Part shown: in pieces, positions 1 through 8,293 of the stretch
Numbering within the stretch: position 1 is the first letter of the stretch
Layout of the letters: each line of letters starts with the position of its first letter
Assembly (NCBI GenBank): GCA_002387735.1
Contig: DGKJ01000071.1
Coordinates: 1 to 23,047 of the forward strand
Length of the DNA stretch: 23,047 nt
Direction of reading: 5' to 3'
Origin: Bacteriovoracaceae bacterium UBA4573
GTDB lineage: Bacteria; Bdellovibrionota; UBA1018; UBA923
The notes under the pieces: model-generated
Databases searched by the model: none
What the model was told of the DNA's origin: nothing
The model's input: the letters and a program-made list of their open reading frames with translations, nothing else
Translations under genes and position numbers: made by a program

Positions 1-430
1 TCTTTGAACTCTGACCGAAAATCATAGCCGTATAGTTCCCCGCCAGCGAAGACTCCGCCACGAATTCCTTTACCGGGTCGGCAACGCTGGCTGGGGCGTC
101 TTTCGGAAGCGGCGGCGGAAAAGCAAATGGGATATCCCAAATTCGATCCACAAACGGGTTTACAGTTGCTTTAATTGTTTTGTTTTGTGGGTCATCTAAA
201 AATTTCTTAACGGCGGCATAAGCGCTCAAACGTACCAGTGAAAATCTATACGCAGCCTTAGCAAGATAATAGGCTTTGGCATTATCGAGCGCGTTGTAGG
301 CCAATCTCGAACTCACCTGAGTCGAGTATGTGAGTTCGGTCACTAAAACCCCTAATAGCGCTACTGTGCTAATTACCATAAACAAAGCGATGCCAGATTC
401 ATTTTGTTTTCCACCCAATCTTCGTTTCAT
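1..430 (-). CDS. gspK: Type II secretion minor pseudopilin GspK (partial, 3' end outside window)
   Basis: About 143 N-terminal residues are present and the frame is open to the window edge. GspK is the large tip pseudopilin; with GspI and GspJ it caps the periplasmic pseudopilus. The N-terminus has a basic leader (MKRR...), a Gly at residue 13 as the prepilin peptidase cleavage site, then IALFMV and a hydrophobic helix to about residue 35. Position +5 after cleavage is Met rather than the Glu of the other pseudopilins here, which is a known hallmark of GspK. The ATG overlaps the gspJ stop in an ATGA quartet, which supports both the start and translational coupling. The C-terminal part of the protein cannot be assessed. 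Identification rests on the N-terminal pattern plus position directly after gspJ. Confidence 0.88.
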   Translation of the reverse strand, partial: MKRRLGGKQNESGIALFMVISTVALLGVLVTELTYSTQVSSRLAYNALDNAKAYYLAKAAYRFSLVRLSAYAAVKKFLDDPQNKTIKATVNPFVDRIWDIPFAFPPPLPKDAPASVADPVKEFVAESSLAGNYTAMIFGQSSK

Positions 431-1185
431 AGATTGAGCTCCGGGCGGTAAAGTTGAGAAATACTAAAGGTATTTTCATCGGAATTAGGAGTAAACACTT
501 CAATCTCTACTCGAATCATTGCGGGGTAAACATCTTTGTAGAGCCCTTCCGCGGTATCCCAACGAGGGGTCATATCCCACCGGTCTTTTTCCCCATCGAG
601 AAATGAAAACTTAAGCGACTTCAGTCTCGAAATTAGCAAATATCGTACCTCGGTAGCGGAGTCTTCACGTTCGGTAAATACGTCGGTGTGGGTACGCCTA
701 AATAGAGCACGCGTACCTCGCCCCGCGAGCGTGTCTTCTTCATAGGAGTAGGTGACCTTAATAAAGTCACTCTCCGGAGCGTCGCGAAATAGGCGAAAAT
801 TGGAATTTGCGATGAAAGTCATTTTGGTGGCTTCACCTAAAAACCTTGCAGGTCGCACTCCCATTGCATTGATTGCGCCGCCCCAAAATGGCCAAATCAC
901 ATCGGTGTAAGGAGAGCGTTCTTTAGGTTCATTTGGCTTAGCCGGGTCAATAATGGTCGCCTTGCCGATATCCCCCGGAAAAGCCGAGCCCTGCGGAGAA
1001 TACATGTGTGCAATATCGCGACCTATAATATCCAATGCGACTCGAATAGAATTATAGAAGTCCCCATCTTTTTCGAGATCTTCGCGCAATGAAAAACTCG
1101 ACGAGGTCGTTTGATATACGCCCAAACTAATGAACGACAAAATCATGATGGAAATCAATAGTTCAAGAAGCGTGAATCCCTTCAT
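427..1185 (-). CDS. gspJ: Type II secretion minor pseudopilin GspJ
   Basis: 252 residues. GspJ is a minor pseudopilin that binds GspI and GspK to form the tip of the type II secretion pseudopilus at the inner membrane/periplasm. It has a very short leader: prepilin peptidase would cut after Gly3, giving FTLLELLISIMIL with Glu at +5 of the mature chain, followed by a single hydrophobic helix to about residue 25. The rest is a globular periplasmic domain of GspJ-like size. The start ATG overlaps the gspI stop by 4 bp (ATGA), and its own stop overlaps the gspK ATG in the same way. The assignment uses the pseudopilin motif and the canonical G-H-I-J-K order; the globular part is too divergent for me to name by eye alone. 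Confidence 0.9.
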   Translation of the reverse strand: MKGFTLLELLISIMILSFISLGVYQTTSSSFSLREDLEKDGDFYNSIRVALDIIGRDIAHMYSPQGSAFPGDIGKATIIDPAKPNEPKERSPYTDVIWPFWGGAINAMGVRPARFLGEATKMTFIANSNFRLFRDAPESDFIKVTYSYEEDTLAGRGTRALFRRTHTDVFTEREDSATEVRYLLISRLKSLKFSFLDGEKDRWDMTPRWDTAEGLYKDVYPAMIRVEIEVFTPNSDENTFSISQLYRPELNL

Positions 1186-1685
1186 ATCGAGAAATCAAAC
1201 TCCTTATTTAAATCAACTAAATAGGTTGAAATCACTATTTTTTGCTCAGAAGTGCCGCGTTGCCACTTCACAGTCACTACCATTTCCCTGATTGTTTTAT
1301 CGAAATGTCGAGTAAGCGTTTGAGCCATGATACGCAATGGCTCGGGCACACCACCTTCTTCTTTTGCTGGTAGCGTGATCTCTGGAAACTTTATTTCCTT
1401 TATTTCCCGATGCCACTTATATTGGGCAAAAGGTTCCGGAAAGGTTTCCTCTTTTTCTTTTTCAAGTTCGTCGAATGGTTTCCCTTCGAATAAATGTTCC
1501 GACTCCTGCATTTTATTTTTAGCAAGCCAGGTGGCGATATTGATTTCTTTACTCTTAATAACAAGCTGAATCGCCGAACTTTGCGAAGTTAAAATCGCGG
1601 TAAATGCGACTACCATGATCGCCACTGCGATCATGACCTCGAGCAACGTGAAACCTTGTTGGGACCTTGGCCGCGCGGAGATCAT
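1182..1685 (-). CDS. gspI: Type II secretion minor pseudopilin GspI
   Basis: 167 residues, a little longer than typical GspI (about 120-130). It is a minor pseudopilin that initiates assembly of the pseudopilus tip with GspJ and GspK. The leader is 11 residues ending in Gly11, followed by FTLLEVMIAVAIMVVAF, with Glu at +5 and the small-residue-rich helix typical of GspI. The segment from about residue 68 to 83 is rich in Glu/Lys (KPFDELEKEKEETF), an acidic/basic stretch that probably accounts for the extra length. The ATG overlaps the gspH stop codon by 4 bp and the stop overlaps the gspJ start by 4 bp, so translation is almost certainly coupled. Confidence 0.9.
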   Translation of the reverse strand: MISARPRSQQGFTLLEVMIAVAIMVVAFTAILTSQSSAIQLVIKSKEINIATWLAKNKMQESEHLFEGKPFDELEKEKEETFPEPFAQYKWHREIKEIKFPEITLPAKEEGGVPEPLRIMAQTLTRHFDKTIREMVVTVKWQRGTSEQKIVISTYLVDLNKEFDFSI

Positions 1686-2320
1686 ATTTCGCTCTCCTTA
1701 ACGTACCGATTAAATACTCGTGACTTACCACTCACCGAATCGACCACAAGCGTGGCTTGGCGATCTAAAGAATCTTTGACGTGAATAATTAGTTTTTCAA
1801 CAAAACCGTGGGGAAATACATGTGCATACACAATTCCGCTCGTTTGCGGCTCTTTGGTTCTAGAGTTGATGAGATCAACAAATTTAATACCCGTGGGAAG
1901 GCTTTGCTTTTTTTTCTTAATGGAAGCTGCCATCGAAAAACCGTCATCTCGCCTTTGAGCCTTTTCGTTATCTTTTTCGTCAGCAGTCCCGTAACGCTCT
2001 TTACGTCGCCGTTCCTCTTCTTCCTGTTCGCTAGTGCGCATTAAAAAGGAACGATCTCCTATTTCTGCCCAGTACTGGCCCTTTTCAATATCGAATGCGA
2101 CGCGATAGATCTGTCCTTTTAGGACCGCCTCATCTCGCGTGGTGCGCACGATAGAAGCGAGATTTCGGGACGCGGCGTCGATATTTACTTTCAGTCCTAC
2201 GCCTAGAGAGGGAATTGCGATCGCAGAGACCATCGCAACCAACGCGATCACAATAAGAATTTCAAGCAGGGTAAAACCCCGCTGACATTCTTGTTTCTTA
2301 GTGATTCGCGTTGGTTGCAC
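1682..2320 (-). CDS. gspH: Type II secretion minor pseudopilin GspH, GTG start
   Basis: 212 residues from a GTG codon. A Shine-Dalgarno-like GAGGG lies 9 nt upstream and supports this start. GspH is a minor pseudopilin that joins the GspI-J-K tip to the GspG shaft. The leader ends at Gly15, followed by FTLLEILIVIALVAMVSAIAIP, with Glu at +5. The sequence after the helix (ASRNLASIVRTTRDEAVLKG, then YRVAFDIEKGQYW) matches the GspH/FimT pattern of a helix followed by beta strands. Residues about 97-140 are a highly charged low-complexity insertion (runs of E, R, K and D) not usual for the family. The gene starts 24 bp after gspG and overlaps gspI by 4 bp. Confidence 0.9.
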   Translation of the reverse strand: MQPTRITKKQECQRGFTLLEILIVIALVAMVSAIAIPSLGVGLKVNIDAASRNLASIVRTTRDEAVLKGQIYRVAFDIEKGQYWAEIGDRSFLMRTSEQEEEERRRKERYGTADEKDNEKAQRRDDGFSMAASIKKKKQSLPTGIKFVDLINSRTKEPQTSGIVYAHVFPHGFVEKLIIHVKDSLDRQATLVVDSVSGKSRVFNRYVKESEI

Positions 2321-2344
2321 GATGGTATTCCCTCATATTTTCAA

Positions 2345-2800
2345 CTAGAACTCGGGGTCGTCAGTACTTATGTCTTTAGAGTTCCCTTCGCCGCCTTCTT
2401 TACGGTCAGCTCCAAGAGATTTCAAAACGTACGTACGACCATCATCACCGAGAAAAATAAAATCGTTATCCCAGGCGTCTTTCGGTACGCGACGGTCTTT
2501 TAAATAGCCGTTTGGATCATAATCCTTACACGATCCGTCGGCCGGAGCCTTCACGAGTGCATCGAGTCCGCCCTGAGCGGTGGTGGGATATCCGTTACAG
2601 TTTCGATAGTAATCATCGAGGGCAGTACGAATCTGTTGCATCAAAATTTTGGTGCTCTTGCGTTTACCTTCCTCGAGTTTACCTGTGTAATTTTGCACAA
2701 AAAGTGTCGCTACGATTCCGATTAACGTGATCACGATCATGATTTCTACAAGCGTGAACCCTGCCTGCAGAACGCCTTTGTTTTTCTGTTTTATTTTCAT
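2345..2800 (-). CDS. gspG: Type II secretion major pseudopilin GspG
   Basis: 151 residues, normal for the family. GspG is the major pseudopilin that polymerises into the periplasmic pseudopilus piston. The leader ends in Gly14, followed by FTLVEIMIVITLIGIVATL, with Glu at +5. Family signatures are clear: ALDDYYRNCNGYPTTAQGGLDALV (about residues 85-108) is the conserved helix and N-G-Y-P-T-T-x-Q-G motif, and PKDAWDNDF near residue 130 is the conserved DxW/Asn loop of the calcium-binding region. The last 20 or so residues are Glu/Asp/Gly rich. A strong AAGGAGA ribosome site sits 7 nt before the ATG, the best in this operon, which fits high expression of the major subunit. Confidence 0.96.
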   Translation of the reverse strand: MKIKQKNKGVLQAGFTLVEIMIVITLIGIVATLFVQNYTGKLEEGKRKSTKILMQQIRTALDDYYRNCNGYPTTAQGGLDALVKAPADGSCKDYDPNGYLKDRRVPKDAWDNDFIFLGDDGRTYVLKSLGADRKEGGEGNSKDISTDDPEF

Positions 2801-2822
2801 ACTACGTTCTCCTTTGTTGTTT

Positions 2823-4043
2823 TTACGAGATGTTATTGAGTTCTAGTAACGGCACAAATATCGCCGCCACGATCCCGCCAACTACAAGTCCCATGAAAAT
2901 GATCATCGCGGGTTCCAACAATGAAGTGAGACCCTCGATTTTCACTGAAACCTGCTCTTCATACGTTTGACTGACGTTCGAGAGCATTTGGGGTAATTCC
3001 CCAGTTTTTTCACCAATGGCGATCATATGAATTACCAGTGGTGGAAACTGTTTGCTGCGCCGTAATGGCTCCGCGATACTTTGACCTTCAGTCACATTTT
3101 CCCGAGCCTGGGTGATGGCCTCTGAAATCAAAGTATTCGACACGATATTTTTGACAATGTTCATGGCAGTCACGATTGGCACTCCGCCCGTCAACAATGT
3201 CGACATGCTATTAGAAAATCGCGCTACCGCGATCATTCGAAACATCGGGCCCATAACCGGCATTCGCAGTAAAAATCCGTCCCATTGGCGACGTCCCACC
3301 GAAGTATTGATGTAACGCAAGAACATCACTACCCCAATGACGGTAGCCGCCATAAGAAAGTACCAATAGCTAGTAAGGAAATCACTGATGGCAATTAAGA
3401 TTCGAGTCTGAAGCGGCATCGGTTTGTTCATCGATTCAAACACTTTTACGATTTTTGGAATAACGAACGTAAAAATTCCGATCAAAAGTAACATTGCCAC
3501 GATCATCATGAGCACAGGGTACATAAGTGCCGAGGTTACTTTATTTTTTAAACGCACCTGACTTTCCTGAAAGTCAGCTAACTTCATCAATACAAGTGGA
3601 AGAGTGCCGGACGTTTCGCCCGCCTCCACCATGTTGATAAATACATTGTTAAAAGCTCGGGGATGCTTGGCGAGAGCTTTTGCCAACGAAGATCCCTCGT
3701 TGACGTCCTTTCTTACTTCTTCGAAAATTACCTGAAGTTTTTCGTGTTCGGTTTGCTCGATCAGTGCTTTTAAGGCGTCCACCAGTGGAATGTTCGCGCG
3801 TACAAGCGAAGCCAACTGCCGAGTAGCCAAAGCAATATCTTGAATTTTCAATCTACTAAAAAGGGCGCCTCCGCTCGGGCGGCCCGTACTTTTCGACTTG
3901 GCTGCGGACTTTTCTCGTATCTCCGTGGGAAACAATTCGTTTTTCTTTAGTTTCTGCTTCGCGGCCTTTGCTGTTTCAGCATCGATTGAGCCTTTTATAA
4001 TTTTTCCGGCCGCGTCGAGCGCCTTGTACTCAAAAATAGGCAT
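2823..4043 (-). CDS. gspF: Type II secretion inner-membrane platform protein GspF
   Basis: 406 residues, the usual GspF length. It is the polytopic inner-membrane platform protein that couples the GspE ATPase to pseudopilus extrusion. It starts MPIFEYKALDAAGK, the typical GspF/PilC N-terminus, and carries two repeated T2SSF domains. Conserved segments include LATRQLASLVRANIPLVDAL and FINMVEAGETSGTLP in the first, and ARFSNSMSTLLTGGVPI and MIAIGEKTGELP in the second. Three membrane segments are visible, near residues 168-195, 215-245 and 375-400. Its ATG overlaps the gspE TAA by one base (TAATG). Confidence 0.96.
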   Translation of the reverse strand: MPIFEYKALDAAGKIIKGSIDAETAKAAKQKLKKNELFPTEIREKSAAKSKSTGRPSGGALFSRLKIQDIALATRQLASLVRANIPLVDALKALIEQTEHEKLQVIFEEVRKDVNEGSSLAKALAKHPRAFNNVFINMVEAGETSGTLPLVLMKLADFQESQVRLKNKVTSALMYPVLMMIVAMLLLIGIFTFVIPKIVKVFESMNKPMPLQTRILIAISDFLTSYWYFLMAATVIGVVMFLRYINTSVGRRQWDGFLLRMPVMGPMFRMIAVARFSNSMSTLLTGGVPIVTAMNIVKNIVSNTLISEAITQARENVTEGQSIAEPLRRSKQFPPLVIHMIAIGEKTGELPQMLSNVSQTYEEQVSVKIEGLTSLLEPAMIIFMGLVVGGIVAAIFVPLLELNNIS

Positions 4044-5761
4044 TATTCATCCGCCTGTATCGCACGTAAAAGTTCTTCGATAGTAGTGATTCCCTGCATG
4101 ACCTTTTGTACGCCATCTTCGCGCAGCGTTCGCATCCCTTGCTCAATAGCTTTCTTTTTTATGGCAGCTGAGTCTGAGGCCTTAACAATTAATTGGCGCA
4201 CTTCATCATCAATAAGCAACAGCTCGTGCACAACGGTTCGTCCCGCGTAGCCACTGCCGGCGCAGTTGGGGCATCCGACTGGCTTATAAAAGTGCCCACC
4301 TTTGGCGTTTTCGCGGGTAATTCCCAATTCCTGCAACTCGAAATCGGTGGGTGTGTATTCCTGACGACACTTGGTACAAACACGTCGAATCAATCGTTGC
4401 GCCACCACCCCGAGTATTGAAGATGCAATCAAAAACGGTTCGATTCCCATGTCGAGTAATCGAGTAGGAGCACCCGATGAATCATTGGTGTGCAAGGTAG
4501 ATAAAACTAAGTGACCGGTCAGCGAAGCATTTACGGCAATTTCGGCTGTTTCACGGTCGCGAATTTCACCGATCATGATTACGTCTGGATTTTGACGCAA
4601 GATACTTCGTAGCGCTCGAGCAAACGTCAAATCGATTTTAGAATTCACCTGAATCTGATTCACCCCGTGAATGACATACTCGATTGGATCTTCCACGGTA
4701 ATGATGCAACGTTCCGGACTATTTAACTTACTTAGGGCAGCGGAAAGAGTGGTCGACTTACCGTGTCCAGTCGGACCGGTGACCAAAATAATTCCGTGTT
4801 TCTTCTTAATGAGGCTTTCAATATGAATTAATGTATCACCTGAGAACCCCAACTGTGGCAGCTCTAACACGCGGTCAGTCTGCTCCAAAATACGCATTAC
4901 ACACCGCTCACCGTGTGCGGTAGGAATTGTCGACAACCGTATATCGATATCTTTACCAGCAAGTTTAATTTTAATACGACCGTCTTGGGGTAGGCGTTTT
5001 TCGGCAATGTCGAGCTGACCCATTACTTTAATGCGTGACGAAATCGCAGCATGCGCGCGTTTCGGTTGGCGAAGAATGTCATACAGTACGCCGTCGATTC
5101 GAAATCGAATGATCATTTCTTTTTCAAATGGCTCGACATGTATATCCGAAGCCCGTTCTTTTACTGCCCGAAACACCATGGAGTTCACGAATTTAATTAC
5201 TGGTGCGTCGTCTTCACTCGCATCGAGAATGTCGATTGGACCTTCTAAATCGTAGGTTTCGTCGAACTCGTTCTTAATATCGGTCATCATGTTAGCCTGA
5301 GCGCGCTCGTATACGCGATTGATTGCGTCCTGAATTCGAGCGGGCGTACTAACGACGAGTTGCACTCGGCAACCAGTGAAAACCCGAATATCTTCTAACA
5401 TCGACAAATTAAACGGATTGCTGGTAGCGACCTTGAGCGTGTCCCCCAACTTAGATATAGGCAGGACTTCCTTAGTCTTTGCGTAGTTGATGGGAAGATC
5501 CTTTACGAGGGTCGCATCTACATCATTGGGTTTTAGATCTTCGACATAGGGCAGATCCAGTTGCGCGCAAAGAGCTCTTAGAATTTCGTGCTGCAATACG
5601 AAATTTCTACGTACTAAAATTTCCCCCAATACGCCGCCTTCGCGTTTCTGAATTTCGAGCGCCTCTTCTAGCTGCGTAGGAGAGAGCGTCGTATTTTTCA
5701 GCAATAGCTGACCTATACGACTTTCAGACTCGAGTTCTGTCGGGTCTCGGGGTTTACTCAT
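4043..5761 (-). CDS. gspE: Type II secretion ATPase GspE
   Basis: 572 residues. GspE is the cytoplasmic hexameric ATPase that drives pseudopilus assembly. The N-terminal part (1-150) is a GspE/MshEN-type domain (RIGQLLLKNTTLSPTQLEEAL, then VLPISKLGDTLKVATSNPFN). The ATPase core has Walker A GPTGHGKST (329-337), an Asp box around ITVEDPIEY (354-362), Walker B NPDVIMIGEIRD (391-402) and a His box TGHLVLSTLHTN (415-426). Residues C462, C465, C497 and C500 form the CxxC...CxxC zinc element found in GspE and in MSHA/type IV pilus ATPases. The fifth Walker A position is His instead of the usual Ser. The start overlaps the gspD stop by 4 bp (ATGA). PilB/MshE-type paralogy is possible from sequence alone, but the operon settles it. 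Confidence 0.97.
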   Translation of the reverse strand: MSKPRDPTELESESRIGQLLLKNTTLSPTQLEEALEIQKREGGVLGEILVRRNFVLQHEILRALCAQLDLPYVEDLKPNDVDATLVKDLPINYAKTKEVLPISKLGDTLKVATSNPFNLSMLEDIRVFTGCRVQLVVSTPARIQDAINRVYERAQANMMTDIKNEFDETYDLEGPIDILDASEDDAPVIKFVNSMVFRAVKERASDIHVEPFEKEMIIRFRIDGVLYDILRQPKRAHAAISSRIKVMGQLDIAEKRLPQDGRIKIKLAGKDIDIRLSTIPTAHGERCVMRILEQTDRVLELPQLGFSGDTLIHIESLIKKKHGIILVTGPTGHGKSTTLSAALSKLNSPERCIITVEDPIEYVIHGVNQIQVNSKIDLTFARALRSILRQNPDVIMIGEIRDRETAEIAVNASLTGHLVLSTLHTNDSSGAPTRLLDMGIEPFLIASSILGVVAQRLIRRVCTKCRQEYTPTDFELQELGITRENAKGGHFYKPVGCPNCAGSGYAGRTVVHELLLIDDEVRQLIVKASDSAAIKKKAIEQGMRTLREDGVQKVMQGITTIEELLRAIQADE

Positions 5762-8280
5762 GGTTTCTTTTTCACTCCGGAACTAGGTGGAAGATCGGAA
5801 GAAGCCTCTTCTTTATCTTCTTTAATTGCGTCACTGGCTGTTTGAATTTCGCTATTATCTACTGCTCCAGTTTCCCGCAGTGCCTCTACCGGGGGCAAGT
5901 TTTTGATAAGATCCATTTTGGCGTCGAGTAAAGGATCTTCACCACCTGCATTCTTTTCAAGAAACTCGTCGCGTTTCTTAAGTGTTTTATCCAAAATTTT
6001 CCGAACTGTTTGGTACTGCTTAACGATATGAGGCGTAATGAAAACCACTAAGTTGGTTTTAGTGCTTTGAGTACTTTTGGAACGAAACAGCCAACCCACC
6101 AGCGGAATATCTCCCAACAGGGGTACCTTGATGGTTTTTTCTTCGGACTTATCGCGCATTAAACCACCCAACGCGACGGTGTCTTTGTCTTGAACCACGA
6201 CTGTCGTTGAAGAAGAACGAGTAACAGTCCCTGGTACGGGCGCTTGTACTGCACGACTCGAAAAGTCTTCGTATTTTTGTTTCAGATCAAGCTTCACGAA
6301 GTTAGAGATTTTATTGATCTGCGGTTTGATCTTAAGTGAAAGAGTAACCTTCTCACGAGTAAAGCTTTGCTGAGAGCCCGCGCCCTGAACCGCCGTAACA
6401 GTGGGCACTGGAATTGTTTCACCAATTTCAATTTCCGCTTCTTGGTTATCAAGAGTGAGAATTTGGGGAGTGGCTAAAACATTGCCCACTGTATTCTGTT
6501 GTAGCGCCATGATCAGGCCCTGCAAACTCTTCACGGTAATTGAGTTATTGGTACCTGGAACAGTGAATGTTCGTGTTCCTTCGCCGGCCTGAAATCCCAT
6601 AACCAAACCGGTGTTCGCCAAAGGATTAGTTAATAAATTTCCAAAAGCGGAACTGAAATCAGTGTTTGGCACAAACGAAATGGCCGAGTTCGGCAACGCT
6701 GCCGCCGTTCCTAAATCGAACCGCTTATCTAGCGTGATTTCCATGATAATTGTCTCAACATAAACTTGGTCTCGAGGAACATCGAGTTTCGCAATTACAC
6801 GGCTCACCGTTTGAAAATCGCTTGGTGATCCAGTTATAACGATCGAGTTCGTTGGTTTATCTGCTGACACTTTTATGGCGCCTTCGAACAATTGCGCCGT
6901 TGTAGTGGCACCGAGCTGGCCCGGCGGTTTGGCGCCGCCTGATCCCGAAGCTAGATTGTTCAAAGTCTGCGCCACTTGTTCCGCATCCGCGAATTGCAAA
7001 TAAACCACATGTATACGGCTAGAACCCGCACTGGCTGCAACTTTGGAATCTAGTTTTTGAATTAGCATTCGAACCTGATCGTGACCCTTGCCATTGGCAG
7101 ACACGATAACCGAGTTGGTGCGATCATCGGGAATAATGTGGGAGATTACGCCACCCTCTTTAGTTTTACGGGCGGTAAATCCAGCGCGAAAACGAGGCAC
7201 GCCGGGCGGCGGATTTGCGCCTCCAGGTTGATTGCCAGGTAAAAGTTGGTCAATCAATTTAGCAATTTCCTGGGCAGAGGCGTTTTTCACGCGGATAACT
7301 TCTAAACTCTCGTCATACCCTTCAACGTCTAATAGTCTAATTATATCGACCAATTTTTTTACATTGGCGCCAGTGTCGGTGATGATCAACGTGTTAGTTT
7401 GATCGTAGTTTACGATGCGTGTATCAGGCGACATAAAATTCCGAAACACTCGAGCAGCTTCTTCGGCGCTAATGTATTTTAGCGGAAGCACTCTGGTAAT
7501 GAGTGTATCGGTATCGGGACTAAAGCTGCCGGAATAGGTCTTAATTTGTTTTTCGCGCGCCTCTCGCTTACGAGTAATTCGCAAATAGGCGCCAGACGGA
7601 ACGATCGAATAGTTACTCATTTCTAATGCCGTCAAAAACGCTTTCCAAGCTTCGCCTATGGTAATCGGTGCATTACTTACTACGGAAATGCGGCCCTTCA
7701 CGTCTTTGTCATAAATGAAATTTAAACAAGTTAAGCGACCAAGAGTTTTAGCGATTTCCACGATATCGGCATCGGGAAAATCAAAGTTGGTAACAATATC
7801 TGGTCCGTATCCGGTATGAGGATCAAGCTTTAAGCACCCTGCTTTGTTCCCAACATCTATTTTCGCATTGGCACCACCGCTAAGCGAGGTTGCACCAATG
7901 CCGTCGCTCGCATTTCGGAAATTGACGCTGCCTCGTGAGGTAGGCCGAGAATCTACGCGAGCCTCGGGGGTCGGAGCTGCACCTCCGCCTTGCTGCGAGC
8001 GTTCACGCAACCGACTTTCCATGCGACTCTTTAGAATTTCTTCACTCAACTCATCAAGTTCTTCGTCTTCTTCGATATCTTCTTCGTCCTCTTCATCTGC
8101 AGTGGGAGCCACCGCTTTGGGACTAAAGGGGTTGGAACCAAACCCAGAGCCAGGGGCATTGAACCCGCGCCGAGCCGCTTCACCACCATCTTGGGCGTCG
8201 CTTTGAGCTTCGGTTCGATTTACAAATAGGCCTAAGGCGAAGATCAATAGCCCCACGCTTACTAGTTTTTTCAATGCCAT
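5758..8280 (-). CDS. gspD: Type II secretion outer-membrane secretin GspD
   Basis: 840 residues from the chosen ATG. GspD forms the multimeric outer-membrane channel. I chose this start because AGGAGGAG lies just upstream, the gene then begins 13 bp after gspC, and the protein opens with a proper signal peptide (MALKKLVSVGLLIFALGLF, cleavage near 25-27). A longer in-frame start at 8331 would put 17 residues before that signal. Domains: an acidic, low-complexity region (61-80, nearly all D/E) and linker to about 160; N0 at about 164-232 (NFDFPDADIVEIAKTLG); N1, N2 and N3 at about 260-500; secretin barrel at about 505-755 with VPLLGDIPLVGWLFR (719-733); and a charged tail of about 85 residues that may bind a pilotin. 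The extension before N0 is unusually long. Confidence 0.95.
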   Translation of the reverse strand: MALKKLVSVGLLIFALGLFVNRTEAQSDAQDGGEAARRGFNAPGSGFGSNPFSPKAVAPTADEEDEEDIEEDEELDELSEEILKSRMESRLRERSQQGGGAAPTPEARVDSRPTSRGSVNFRNASDGIGATSLSGGANAKIDVGNKAGCLKLDPHTGYGPDIVTNFDFPDADIVEIAKTLGRLTCLNFIYDKDVKGRISVVSNAPITIGEAWKAFLTALEMSNYSIVPSGAYLRITRKREAREKQIKTYSGSFSPDTDTLITRVLPLKYISAEEAARVFRNFMSPDTRIVNYDQTNTLIITDTGANVKKLVDIIRLLDVEGYDESLEVIRVKNASAQEIAKLIDQLLPGNQPGGANPPPGVPRFRAGFTARKTKEGGVISHIIPDDRTNSVIVSANGKGHDQVRMLIQKLDSKVAASAGSSRIHVVYLQFADAEQVAQTLNNLASGSGGAKPPGQLGATTTAQLFEGAIKVSADKPTNSIVITGSPSDFQTVSRVIAKLDVPRDQVYVETIIMEITLDKRFDLGTAAALPNSAISFVPNTDFSSAFGNLLTNPLANTGLVMGFQAGEGTRTFTVPGTNNSITVKSLQGLIMALQQNTVGNVLATPQILTLDNQEAEIEIGETIPVPTVTAVQGAGSQQSFTREKVTLSLKIKPQINKISNFVKLDLKQKYEDFSSRAVQAPVPGTVTRSSSTTVVVQDKDTVALGGLMRDKSEEKTIKVPLLGDIPLVGWLFRSKSTQSTKTNLVVFITPHIVKQYQTVRKILDKTLKKRDEFLEKNAGGEDPLLDAKMDLIKNLPPVEALRETGAVDNSEIQTASDAIKEDKEEASSDLPPSSGVKKKP

Positions 8281-8293
8281 AACTCCTCCTCGC

